From Thalassotalea insulae (GTDB lineage Bacteria > Pseudomonadota > Gammaproteobacteria > Enterobacterales > Alteromonadaceae): 64,000 nt of DNA. The stretch is taken from positions 2,294,001-2,358,000 of the forward strand of contig NZ_BSST01000001.1 in NCBI RefSeq assembly GCF_030161395.1, read 5' to 3'. The translations under genes and the position numbers were made by a program. Of the stretch, positions 27,020 through 34,723 are shown piece after piece. Every line of letters begins with the position of its first letter. Position 1 is the first letter of the stretch. Below the pieces are notes generated by a model. That model had not been told where the DNA came from, did not search any database, and saw only the letters and a list, made by a program, of their open reading frames with translations.

Positions 27020-27505
27020 ATGATGAAAATGAAATTTTTTATTTTTATATTTCTTCTTATTGGTGCATTTTATTGCTTTGCATATGATAGCTACCCATTT
27101 TCGCACACAGGGAAAGCACATTTTTATTTGAACAAAAGCGAATATATGGAGCTTAGTGAAAAGTTTATTACAAACAGTGCGCTGAATAGTTTTTCTCTTC
27201 AAAGGAATAATGAAGTGGAAGCTAGATTTTCTAATGGTGAAATAACATTTTTACAAGATGAAGTTCTTGTTAATAAATTAACTAAAATAGAAGCATCTCT
27301 TGTTAAACGCTTAAAAAAAGGATTAGCGTTCACCTATAGAGAAATAGAAATTGAAGGAAAGAAATTTCATGTAGGTTTCATCTTATCTGAATCTGAACAA
27401 ATTAATTTAAACCTATGTGGCGAACTAGAAGATACAGAAATGGGTCAGTGCTTCAAACCTTTAAGTGATGGTTGGTATATTAAATACATGTGGATAACAC
27501 TATAG
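27020..27505 (+). CDS. Small exported protein, candidate immunity protein for tip B
   Basis: 161 residues. The ATG at 27020 or 27023 is chosen because it follows the rhs stop by a few bases and opens a signal or anchor segment (MKFFIFIFLLIGAFYCFA). The mature part is charged and probably alpha/beta, with two cysteines near the end (LNLCGELEDTEMGQCFKPL). No family is recognised. Its place directly after the tip-coding end of a giant Rhs gene and before a terminator is the usual immunity slot. Export suggests it would act in the periplasm, which in turn suggests tip B acts in or passes through that compartment. This is inference. Confidence 0.65.
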   Translation: MMKMKFFIFIFLLIGAFYCFAYDSYPFSHTGKAHFYLNKSEYMELSEKFITNSALNSFSLQRNNEVEARFSNGEITFLQDEVLVNKLTKIEASLVKRLKKGLAFTYREIEIEGKKFHVGFILSESEQINLNLCGELEDTEMGQCFKPLSDGWYIKYMWITL

Positions 27506-27598
27506 AATAAACCAAAGGTTCAGAGTGATTGATTTCAAATCATCAAACACTCTGCCCTTAACTTTATTTAGTTTGGGAGCAATCTAAGCCAAGCAAAC

Positions 27599-27626
27599 GA
27601 AAGCCAGCAACTGCTGGTTTTCTTTT
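27599..27626 (+). terminator. Intrinsic terminator ending lobe B
   Basis: GAAAGCCAGC-AACT-GCTGGTTTTC forms a hairpin, one pair being G-T, followed by TTTT. A second dyad without a T tract lies upstream at 27521-27554 (CAGAGTG ... CACTCTG around TGATTT-C-AAATCA). The remaining bases to 27747 show no gene. Confidence 0.7.
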
Positions 27627-27747
27627 ATCTGGCGTTTAACTTTTGGGATTGGTGCTTCGCTTCCTTTGGGTTGGTGACAAAGCTGGCAGACGCTACTATA
27701 CCTATTCAGACTCCAATCGATAAAAAAATGTTTCGCCATCAACAAAA

Positions 27748-27817
27748 ATCAAAGGGGTCAGATCCGATTGAAAAGTTTGATTTGGCCTTTTGATATAACA
27801 TCTGCTTAACTTATTAG
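27748..27817 (+). repeat. REP-like unit upstream of intact transposase
   Basis: ATCAAAGGGGTCAGATCCGA through CTTAACTTATTAG nearly matches both copies at 15171-15328. The sequence between this unit and the transposase ATG is also shared with the broken copy, so the whole unit was duplicated. Confidence 0.88.
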
Positions 27818-27843
27818 ACGAGTATATTGTTTAAGGATGAACA

Positions 27844-28557
27844 ATGGCACGTCTTCCTCGGCTAAATTTAGCTAATATTCCGCAACACGTTATTCAACGG
27901 GGCAATAATCGCAGTGCTTGCTTTTTTGCTGAAGCCGATTATCAGTTGTATTTAGATAAACTCTTTAAATACAGTAACCAGTTTAATGTGGCGGTACATG
28001 CTTATGTACTAATGACTAATCATGTGCATTTATTACTCACCCCATCAACTAAGGATGGCGTCAGCAAATTAATGCAGTCACTTGGTCGCTATTATGTGCA
28101 ATACATTAACCGATCGTACCGCCGCACGGGCACGCTTTGGGAAGGGCGTTATAAATCTACACTGGTGGATAATAATCATTACTTTCTTACTGTCAGTCGT
28201 TATATTGAAATGAACCCGGTACGGGCGAATATGGTTGAGCATCCTGGGGATTATCAGTGGTCAAGTTTTAAGGTAAATGCACTTGGCGAAACATCAAAGC
28301 TGATTACGCCTCATGACTGTTATTTACAATTAGGTCAAGATAAAAAAGAGCAATGCAAAAACTATCTGGCATTATTTAGACGGCATATTGCTACATCAGA
28401 TATTACTGCCATTAGGGATAGTACGAATAAAGGCTGGGTATTGGGTGGTCAACAATTTCAATCAGAAGTTCAAGCAATGGTAAAGAGGAGAATAACGCCA
28501 GCTCAACGGGGTGGTGACCGGCGTTCTCAAAAGTTCAGGGAAAATCAATTGATCTGA
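27844..28557 (+). CDS. REP-associated tyrosine transposase (Y1_Tnp, HUH family)
   Basis: 237 residues. The HUH motif is at 58-65 (TNHVHLLL, His60 and His62), and candidate catalytic tyrosines lie in LGRYYVQYINRSYRR. The family segment GTLWEGRYKSTLVDNNHYFL and the core RYIEMNPVRANMVEHPGDYQ follow. In this family a single tyrosine cuts single-stranded DNA next to hairpin REP sequences, and such units are usually domesticated. REP-like elements flank it on both sides (27748 and, inverted, 28551). It appears complete. A broken copy lies at 15355 in the same orientation. Confidence 0.9.
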   Translation: MARLPRLNLANIPQHVIQRGNNRSACFFAEADYQLYLDKLFKYSNQFNVAVHAYVLMTNHVHLLLTPSTKDGVSKLMQSLGRYYVQYINRSYRRTGTLWEGRYKSTLVDNNHYFLTVSRYIEMNPVRANMVEHPGDYQWSSFKVNALGETSKLITPHDCYLQLGQDKKEQCKNYLALFRRHIATSDITAIRDSTNKGWVLGGQQFQSEVQAMVKRRITPAQRGGDRRSQKFRENQLI

Positions 28558-28566
28558 CCCCATTGA
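28548..28566 (+). repeat. Inverted GGGGTCAGATC element after the transposase
   Basis: GATCTGACCCCATTGA is the reverse complement of the GGGGTCAGATC core found upstream at 27753, so the transposase unit is bracketed by inverted REP-like ends. Short ATTGAACT repeats follow up to 28590, marking the junction with older DNA. Confidence 0.75.
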
Positions 28567-28584
28567 ACTATTGAACTATCCATT

Positions 28585-28773
28585 GAACTCTTTGGTGATG
28601 ATCCCGAAACCTCGGTATTAAACAAATACTGTCAGGCTCATGAAGTAGATAATCTTTACATCACTGATGGCTCATTTATGCCAACCGGCGGTAGTGTGCC
28701 TTATACCTTTACTATTTATGCCAATGCATTTCGCGTTGCGGAACATATCAAACAACGCTGGCAACAGATTTAG
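28585..28773 (+). pseudogene. 3' remnant of a GMC-family oxidoreductase gene
   Basis: An open frame of 62 codons ends at TAG 28771-28773 and reads LFGDDPETSVLNKYCQAHEV, then NLYITDGSFMPTGGSVPYTF and ANAFRVAEHIKQRW. This is the C-terminal signature of GMC oxidoreductases (conserved Asp-Gly-Ser and Pro before the final helix). There is no start and no FAD-binding N terminus in the window. The missing part should lie left of base 1 if the island inserted into this gene. Too short and headless to be functional. Confidence 0.82.
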
Positions 28774-28883
28774 TGTAATTTTATCGCTTGTGATTGAATT
28801 GTATGAAATTGTGATACTTTTGTGAGGATTGCGAAGTGAGCTAGTGTAATACTCATGATAGAAACAAAATAAAGGTTTTTATT

Positions 28884-29816
28884 ATGAAAATTAACTATTT
28901 AATCACTAGTCTATTCTCGCTATTAATCATCTCCTGCGGTGGCGGAGGAGGTGGCGGTTCATCTTCTACACCCACACCACTAACTAATACTACACCAACT
29001 ACCTTTACAGGCATGTTTTTAGACTCCGCAGTACAGGGACTTAATTATGCTACTGCTTCGGGTAATGGCATGACTAATGCCGAAGGAGAGTTTAGCTACC
29101 AAGCTAATGAAACGGTCACTTTTTCTATTGGTGATATTAGTTTTAGCGCAGTGCTAGTAAAAAATGTTATGACACCATTAGATATTGTTGGGACGAGTGA
29201 TATTAATCACCCAGAAGTGGTTAATATTTTGCGTTTATTACAAACGCTGGACTTTGATGGTGATCCTAATAACGGTATTCAAATTACCGCTGCTGCTCAT
29301 AGCGCCGCGCAAGGAATGTATATCGATTTTGCTGCACCAGATTTTGACGAACAGGTAATTGATTTAGTCTTTGATAATGGCGGTTTTCACCAAATGCTGA
29401 TCTCAGCTGAAATGGCGGTTTATCATTTTCAACAAACTTTGGCGGAGTTAAACGATCAAGGCATTTCTAACTGCGATAAAACGCATCCTATGGTGGGCTA
29501 TTATGGTTATTTTGAAACCTTTGCTCATAACGTCAGCGGCCGCGCGGAAATTATGGATGATTGTACCATTAAAGTGACGGAATTTAGCTATGACGGTGGT
29601 GGTCCTGAAGTCTATTTTTACGCGGCAATCGACCATCAGTACAGTGAAGCAGAGGCTTTCCCGATCAGTCAGGCTATTAACGGCATGCCGTTTAATAACG
29701 ACGAGATGATTTTGCGTTTACCTAATGGGAAAACTTTGGATGATCTCAATGGTATTAGTGTTTGGTGCGTTGATTTTAATGCTAATTTTGGTCAAGTAAC
29801 CTTCACGCCAGAATAA
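28884..29816 (+). CDS. Predicted lipoprotein
   Basis: 310 residues. The signal ends in a lipobox (LLIISC, Cys18) followed by a poly-Gly/Ser linker, as in outer-membrane lipoproteins with flexible tethers. The mature part starts FTGMFLDSAVQGLNYATASG and continues GEFSYQANETVTFSIGDISF, then VVNILRLLQTLDFDGDPNNG. This pattern is common to surface lipoproteins of Shewanella- and Colwellia-like bacteria. A later domain of about 110 residues has paired cysteines (SNCDKTHPMVGYYGYF, DDCTIKVTEF). It is monocistronic, with gaps of 110 and 130 bp on either side. Function unknown. Confidence 0.75.
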   Translation: MKINYLITSLFSLLIISCGGGGGGGSSSTPTPLTNTTPTTFTGMFLDSAVQGLNYATASGNGMTNAEGEFSYQANETVTFSIGDISFSAVLVKNVMTPLDIVGTSDINHPEVVNILRLLQTLDFDGDPNNGIQITAAAHSAAQGMYIDFAAPDFDEQVIDLVFDNGGFHQMLISAEMAVYHFQQTLAELNDQGISNCDKTHPMVGYYGYFETFAHNVSGRAEIMDDCTIKVTEFSYDGGGPEVYFYAAIDHQYSEAEAFPISQAINGMPFNNDEMILRLPNGKTLDDLNGISVWCVDFNANFGQVTFTPE

Positions 29817-29885
29817 GGATGCAGACTAAATATTAACAATAGAGGATATTTAGTCGCATATTTAAAAATAAATTAACGCACATGA

Positions 29886-29916
29886 TTGACTTATGAGTAG
29901 CTCATAGCTTTATAGT
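29886..29916 (+). promoter_or_regulatory. MerR-type promoter with dyad operator in a 19-bp spacer
   Basis: TTGACT (29886-29891) and TATAGT (29911-29916) are 19 bp apart, longer than the usual 17, which is the hallmark of promoters activated by MerR twisting. The spacer contains the palindrome TATGAGTAGCTCATA (29892-29906). The promoter is 30 bp upstream of the merR-like ATG, so autoregulation plus control of the downstream permease is likely. Confidence 0.75.
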
Positions 29917-29946
29917 GCCTATAATTAAGATGATTAGGGGCACTTT

Positions 29947-30369
29947 ATGAAAGCAAAACAACTTGCTGATCGCCAGGCACTCAATGTTGATACCGTGCGA
30001 TACTACACGCGTATCGGGTTACTAACTCCATCTACCGATCCAAATAATGGTTACAAAGCCTATTCGTTAGCTGATGAAAAACGATTACAGTTTATTATTC
30101 AGGCAAAGTCATTGGGCTTTTCATTACAAGATATTGAAGCCTTTATTGCTGAATCTAAGTTGGGACACTCAGCTTGTCCAACGGTGCGAGAGATCATGAA
30201 ACAACGTATCGCGGAAACTCAGGCAAAAATCAAAACCATGCAAACTACTTGCAATAAAATGCAAAATGCATTGGCGACGTGGCAAACCTTGCCTGATTGC
30301 AACCCAACTGGAGACCATGTTTGTCACCTTATTGAGGGGCTAATCGAAGAGGAGTCTGATCATGTCTAA
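29947..30369 (+). CDS. MerR-family transcriptional regulator
   Basis: 140 residues. The N-terminal MerR helix-turn-helix is clear (KAKQLADRQALNVDTVRYYT, GLLTP), with a second helix region KRLQFIIQAKSLGFSLQDIE. A dimerisation coiled coil (MKQRIAETQAKIKTMQTTCN) follows, then a C-terminal segment with Cys and His (LPDCNPTGDHVCHLIE) that could bind metal; another cysteine is in GHSACPTVREIM. The arrangement is similar to ZntR/CueR-type metal sensors, but the exact ligand cannot be set. It overlaps the permease start by 8 bases, so regulator and transporter form one operon. Confidence 0.85.
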   Translation: MKAKQLADRQALNVDTVRYYTRIGLLTPSTDPNNGYKAYSLADEKRLQFIIQAKSLGFSLQDIEAFIAESKLGHSACPTVREIMKQRIAETQAKIKTMQTTCNKMQNALATWQTLPDCNPTGDHVCHLIEGLIEEESDHV

Positions 30370-31462
30370 TTGCTGCAATACTGATAAACCTGGCAAGCCT
30401 ATAAATACAAATACTGAGCAATCAGCGAAATCAAGTTGCTGTGATAGTGATAAGCAGAGCATTGATTGGTTGATGTGGGGCTCAGCGATATTTGTATTGA
30501 TCGCGTTTGTTGGGTATTGGTTACAGTCTCCGTCAGAAAGATGGTATTACACGGTAAGTGCTACCACAGTTGAGATGCTAGACGCCATGTGGATAGGTAT
30601 GGCATTTGGCGTGTTAATAGTTGGATGGCTCAATCGTTTACCTAAAGATGTGGTTATTGCCACCATTGGTAAAGGACATACTGTCTCTGGATTGTTTAGA
30701 GCAACAATGGCTGGTCTACTATTCGACCTATGTAACCATGGTATTTTAATGGTTGGGATGAAACTCTATGAGCGAGGAGCCAGTTTAGGGCAAGTAATGG
30801 CGTTTATTATCGCTAGCCCTTGGAATTCCTTTACGCTGACTTTTATCTTGATTGGTTTGATAGGCCTTAAGTGGACACTGGTATTTATCGCTTTATCACT
30901 GGTGGTAGCGTGGATAAGTGGTTATATTTTTGATCGCCTAGAAAAGTCGGGTAAGTTACCTAAAAACCCCCATGCACATGAACTAGCTGATGATTTTAAC
31001 TTTAAACAAACCTTAAAGGTACTAACTAAAAATGCTGATTATTCACCGAAAGCGCTAATCAATATGATCATAAACGGCTTTAAAGGTTCACGCATGGTTT
31101 TTCGTTGGGTCGCGGTTGGTATTGTATTGGTAGGGCTAATTCGCGCTTTCGTGCCAGAGGATAGTTTTGCTACCTGGTTTGGTGCAACCGCCGGAGGTTT
31201 ATTGTTAACTCTGCTGGCAGCGACGATTATTGAAGTGTGCTCAGAAGGCTCAACACCAATTGCTGCTGATTTAATCACCCGAGCGTCAGCACCGGGTAAT
31301 TCGTTCACCTTTTTAATGGCCGGTGCTTCAACTGACTATACGGAAATTATGGTATTAAAAGATACCACTAAAAGCTGGAAAATCGCCTTGTTTTTACCAC
31401 TGATTACCGTGCCACAGGTATTGCTAATTGGCTGGATACTTAACACCGGCTTTGCTGGTTAA
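30362..31462 (+). CDS. ArsP/DUF318-type membrane permease with Cys-rich N terminus
   Basis: 366 residues. The N terminus has two cysteine pairs (SNCCNTDKPGKP; SSCCDSDK), possible metal or metalloid docking. About eight membrane segments follow in two halves, with the family signatures LFDLCNHGILMVGMKL, ASPWNSFTLTFILIGL, EVCSEGSTPIAADLI and MAGASTDYTEIMVLKDTT. ArsP-type permeases export organoarsenicals or related compounds; here the substrate is unknown. Co-transcription with a Cys-containing MerR regulator supports a metal or metalloid efflux role. The mid-protein linker (KLPKNPHAHELADDFNFKQT) is cytoplasmic and contains histidines. Confidence 0.8.
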   Translation: MSNCCNTDKPGKPINTNTEQSAKSSCCDSDKQSIDWLMWGSAIFVLIAFVGYWLQSPSERWYYTVSATTVEMLDAMWIGMAFGVLIVGWLNRLPKDVVIATIGKGHTVSGLFRATMAGLLFDLCNHGILMVGMKLYERGASLGQVMAFIIASPWNSFTLTFILIGLIGLKWTLVFIALSLVVAWISGYIFDRLEKSGKLPKNPHAHELADDFNFKQTLKVLTKNADYSPKALINMIINGFKGSRMVFRWVAVGIVLVGLIRAFVPEDSFATWFGATAGGLLLTLLAATIIEVCSEGSTPIAADLITRASAPGNSFTFLMAGASTDYTEIMVLKDTTKSWKIALFLPLITVPQVLLIGWILNTGFAG

Positions 31463-31575
31463 TTCACCGATTAACTGAAAGATACGGCCAATTTGGCGCA
31501 GATAATAGCTAAATTGGCCAAGCTCAGGCATAATTTCGCTGTTCATTCTTATAAAAATAGTTAATAGGAAAGATT

Positions 31576-32439
31576 ATGATCCATAGTATGACCGCCTTTT
31601 CACGTGTTGAAATTAAAGGTGACTGGGGTAATGCTGTTTGGGAAATTCGCAGCGTTAACCAACGATTTTTAGAAACCTACTTTCGTTTACCCGAGCAATT
31701 TCGCGGCATTGAACCAGTATTAAGAGAGCGTTTTCGTAAGGCACTAAATCGAGGCAAAGTTGAATGTGCGTTACGTTTTAATGCCAACCCTGCCGCTAAA
31801 GGTAAATTGTCGCTTAATAAAGATTTAGCCCAACAATTATTAGAGCATGCCAGCTGGATTAACGAACAAACGTTAAACAGTCAGGTAAATCCTCTAGAAA
31901 TTATGCGCTGGCCTGGTGTAATGGAAACTGAAGAAACCGATATGGACAGTATTCAAGCAGATATTCTCGCTGGGTTTGATCAAGCATTGACGGATTTTAT
32001 TAGCGCCAGAGCGAGCGAAGGAGGCAATCTTAAAGCGTTAATCGAGCAGCGCTTAGATGCCATAGTACTTGAAGCTGAAAAAGTAAAAGCGCATATGCCG
32101 GAAGTAATCCAGTGGCAGCGTACTCGTATTACCGATAAGTTTGAAGAAGCGAAAATTGAGCTGGAATCAACTCGGGTTGAACAAGAACTGGTAATGCTGG
32201 CGCAAAAAATGGATGTTGATGAAGAAATTGATCGGCTATTCAGTCATGTTAAAGAAACCAAAAACATATTGAAAAAAGGTGGAGCCCAAGGCCGCCGTTT
32301 AGATTTCATGATGCAGGAATTTAACCGCGAAGCGAACACTTTAGGCTCAAAATCTATCAATAGCGATATCACCAACTCTGCGGTTGAATTAAAAGTATTG
32401 ATCGAACAAATGCGTGAGCAGATCCAAAATATTGAATAG
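31576..32439 (+). CDS. yicC: YicC/YloC-family endoribonuclease
   Basis: 287 residues, the usual length. The family start IHSMTAFSRVEIKGDWG and the conserved EIRSVNQRFLETYFRLPEQF are present. The C-terminal DUF1732 part has MDVDEEIDRLFSHVKETKNI and GRRLDFMMQEFNREANTLGS with all charged residues of the signature. Characterised YicC proteins are metal-dependent endoribonucleases that act in sRNA decay. It stands alone, with a hairpin shortly after the stop. Confidence 0.95.
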   Translation: MIHSMTAFSRVEIKGDWGNAVWEIRSVNQRFLETYFRLPEQFRGIEPVLRERFRKALNRGKVECALRFNANPAAKGKLSLNKDLAQQLLEHASWINEQTLNSQVNPLEIMRWPGVMETEETDMDSIQADILAGFDQALTDFISARASEGGNLKALIEQRLDAIVLEAEKVKAHMPEVIQWQRTRITDKFEEAKIELESTRVEQELVMLAQKMDVDEEIDRLFSHVKETKNILKKGGAQGRRLDFMMQEFNREANTLGSKSINSDITNSAVELKVLIEQMREQIQNIE

Positions 32440-32552
32440 TTGTATTCTGGAAAACTGACAAGCCTTATAGTGAAAACCTTTTCAGGTGTATTTCGGAACT
32501 CATTTATAGTAGTACTTAGTCATTCTGCGCTGGTCAATGAACCTTTAAATAT

Positions 32553-32578
32553 GCCGTTCAATTTCGTCTTTGAACGGC
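32553..32578 (+). terminator. Hairpin between convergent yicC and CadC-like gene
   Basis: The perfect 9-bp stem GCCGTTCAA/TTGAACGGC has an 8-base loop and is followed by TTATTATT on the + strand. It ends four bases before the stop of the opposing gene. Likely terminates yicC; weaker in the other direction. Confidence 0.6.
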
Positions 32579-32581
32579 TTA

Positions 32582-34603
32582 TTATTGCTTGTCTAACATC
32601 AGGGAAATAATGTCTTTCTCGGTATTAATGGATTCAGCAATTAACCATTGATCGTTTAATACACCTGTTACATCAAGTGATTTGTCACGAATATTAATCG
32701 TTTGCTCTAAAGACAATGTTTTGGGCTCGAGCGCTAGCGTTTTGTATGTCAAGCTAACGATGATGTCGTCTCCTGATTTATGCCAATCGCGAATATTTTG
32801 TTGGAATTCTTTTACCTTGGTTTCTACCCCGTCTATTTCACAAACTAATGCCGTTTGTTTTGGAAAGCACACATTATCATTGACTAACAGCGGCGTTTTC
32901 GCTTTTGTATTGAAGTGGTCAATGAGCGACTCATCGGATAAACGAATTTTATATAGCTTGTCAGTAGAACGCGAAGTAACCAGCACATGCTCACCATCAG
33001 AGTAAAAGTCAGATACCACACCTAATGAGTGAGTGTACTGTTTGGTATGGACTGTGCCTTTCTCAAAATTTACTACAATAGGAAAATCGTAATTCGAGAA
33101 AGCTAATTTTTCGCTATTTGAATGCCAAACCGGTTGCGAAATGCCAAGCCACTGTTGGTGATTTTCGTAAACCAATGTTAATCGACCACTGTCGATATCA
33201 TGAACAAAAACTTGCGGATAGCCTTTTCGGTGGGAAATAAATGCCAGTTGTTTTAAGTCTGGCGATAAAATTCCCGCTCTGTCTACGGTATTGGAGTTGG
33301 CTAGCTCAATAGTTTCATTTAAGCTGTTTCGACTCAAGAGGCTGATATCAATATCGTGTTTTGCATAACTAAATATGATCTCATCGCCACTAATTGAAAA
33401 CTGCGGATGTTGTACAAAGTCATAGCTGTTGTAGTTTATCTCGTGCACGTCACCGGTTAGAGCTAAAATTGATAACGCACGACCATCGCTAAGCACTAAT
33501 TGCTGATTATTTGGGTGCCAGCTTAAAAAATAACGATTAACCTTGAGCGTCGCGATGATGCGAGATTGAAGCGACTTAGCACCAGAGACGTTGCTCAATT
33601 CAATGGCGTGAATTTCGGTTTTACCTACACCATTAAACCCAGCTAATGCGATAATGTCTCCCTTTTTATTGATGCTTATTTCGTAAGGTTTATAGCTACT
33701 TGAAAAGTGTTTTATTTTTGTCAATTCGCCAGTCAGGAGGTTAACTGAAACAAGATGCGTTGAGCCGATATGTTCTTCTGTAATGTCCGTGTCATCTTTT
33801 GCTAGAAAGTACACCTGATGCAATTGCCCCATCTGCAGTGAACTGATGCGAGTAATATGCGCTGGAAAGCTAATGTGATTAATCACTTGAGTGTCTAAAT
33901 TAATTTGACTCAGTTGTTTGGAGTGCTCTTTATACTGAAATATCAAGCTTTTTGAATCTAATGACCAAGTGAATTCATCCACTGCACCGCTGATCAATTG
34001 ATCTTCCCGGTTCGTATTATTTAACTCTTTTATCCACAGCATCCTCTCGGCATTACTACTTGTTCTTAAAAAAGCAAGCTGCTTACCGTTAGGGGATACT
34101 TTAGCCTTAAATTCAAGCTCGTTGGTTGCTGTGATGGGAACAACACTTTTTACAACATAAGTTGTGCTGCTGGGTTGAAGCCAAAACATGATAAAAATTA
34201 ATAATATTGTCACCGCTATGCCTAATAACACAGCTAAGTTTTTTTTATTGGTGATCTGTGTATCTGTGGTTTTGATATTGGCATTTAAGGCATAGCCTTG
34301 TTTGGGGTAAGTGGTGATTATGTCAGGCTCGCCACACTCTAAAAACGCTTTTCTAAGTAAAGCGATCGCTCGTCTAATGGATCCAGGGCTAAAAATTGAC
34401 TCTGGCCACACCAAACTAAATAACTGTTCTTGACTGACCACTTGGCCATTATTAACGACGAGTACCAGCAGCAACTGCATCACTTTGGGTTCAATAGATT
34501 GCACATCTTTGTTTTTATTGATGGTGTTTCGGCTTGCATCAATACAACATTGATTCAGAAAAAATGGTTTTTCACTTAATTGATTTAACGAGTAAGAAGT
34601 CAC
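32582..34603 (-). CDS. CadC/ToxR-like membrane transcriptional regulator with beta-propeller sensor
   Basis: 673 residues. Residues 15-110 form an OmpR-type winged helix (IEPKVMQLLLVLVVNNGQVV, SPGSIRRAIALLRKAFLE, TTYPKQGYALNA). A single membrane helix is at 123-142. The long periplasmic part is a TolB/PD40-type beta-propeller (VSPNGKQLAFLRTSSNAERM, SPDLKQLAFISHRKGYPQVF). This is the layout of CadC-like one-component sensors, which bind DNA while anchored in the membrane. It is divergent from the serine hydrolase gene at 34724 across 120 bp, which makes that gene its likely target. Signal unknown. Confidence 0.85.
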   Translation of the reverse strand: MTSYSLNQLSEKPFFLNQCCIDASRNTINKNKDVQSIEPKVMQLLLVLVVNNGQVVSQEQLFSLVWPESIFSPGSIRRAIALLRKAFLECGEPDIITTYPKQGYALNANIKTTDTQITNKKNLAVLLGIAVTILLIFIMFWLQPSSTTYVVKSVVPITATNELEFKAKVSPNGKQLAFLRTSSNAERMLWIKELNNTNREDQLISGAVDEFTWSLDSKSLIFQYKEHSKQLSQINLDTQVINHISFPAHITRISSLQMGQLHQVYFLAKDDTDITEEHIGSTHLVSVNLLTGELTKIKHFSSSYKPYEISINKKGDIIALAGFNGVGKTEIHAIELSNVSGAKSLQSRIIATLKVNRYFLSWHPNNQQLVLSDGRALSILALTGDVHEINYNSYDFVQHPQFSISGDEIIFSYAKHDIDISLLSRNSLNETIELANSNTVDRAGILSPDLKQLAFISHRKGYPQVFVHDIDSGRLTLVYENHQQWLGISQPVWHSNSEKLAFSNYDFPIVVNFEKGTVHTKQYTHSLGVVSDFYSDGEHVLVTSRSTDKLYKIRLSDESLIDHFNTKAKTPLLVNDNVCFPKQTALVCEIDGVETKVKEFQQNIRDWHKSGDDIIVSLTYKTLALEPKTLSLEQTINIRDKSLDVTGVLNDQWLIAESINTEKDIISLMLDKQ

Positions 34604-34723
34604 TCAACACCCTTATTTATCAAGACCTAACATAAAAATCACAAAAACTTACCCTTTTCATCATCGACATTTTATTTAAAAACAGAATAGTGGCCACGTA
34701 GTTTAATATATAAAGGAAATAAA

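Noticed and set aside
1..27505. Type VI secretion Rhs cluster
   Set aside because: No PAAR, VgrG, Hcp or EagR-like gene is present, and the proteins carry Sec signal peptides.
28884..29816. Part of the Rhs island
   Set aside because: It lies beyond the GMC stub, shares none of the island's domains and has its own intergenic spaces.
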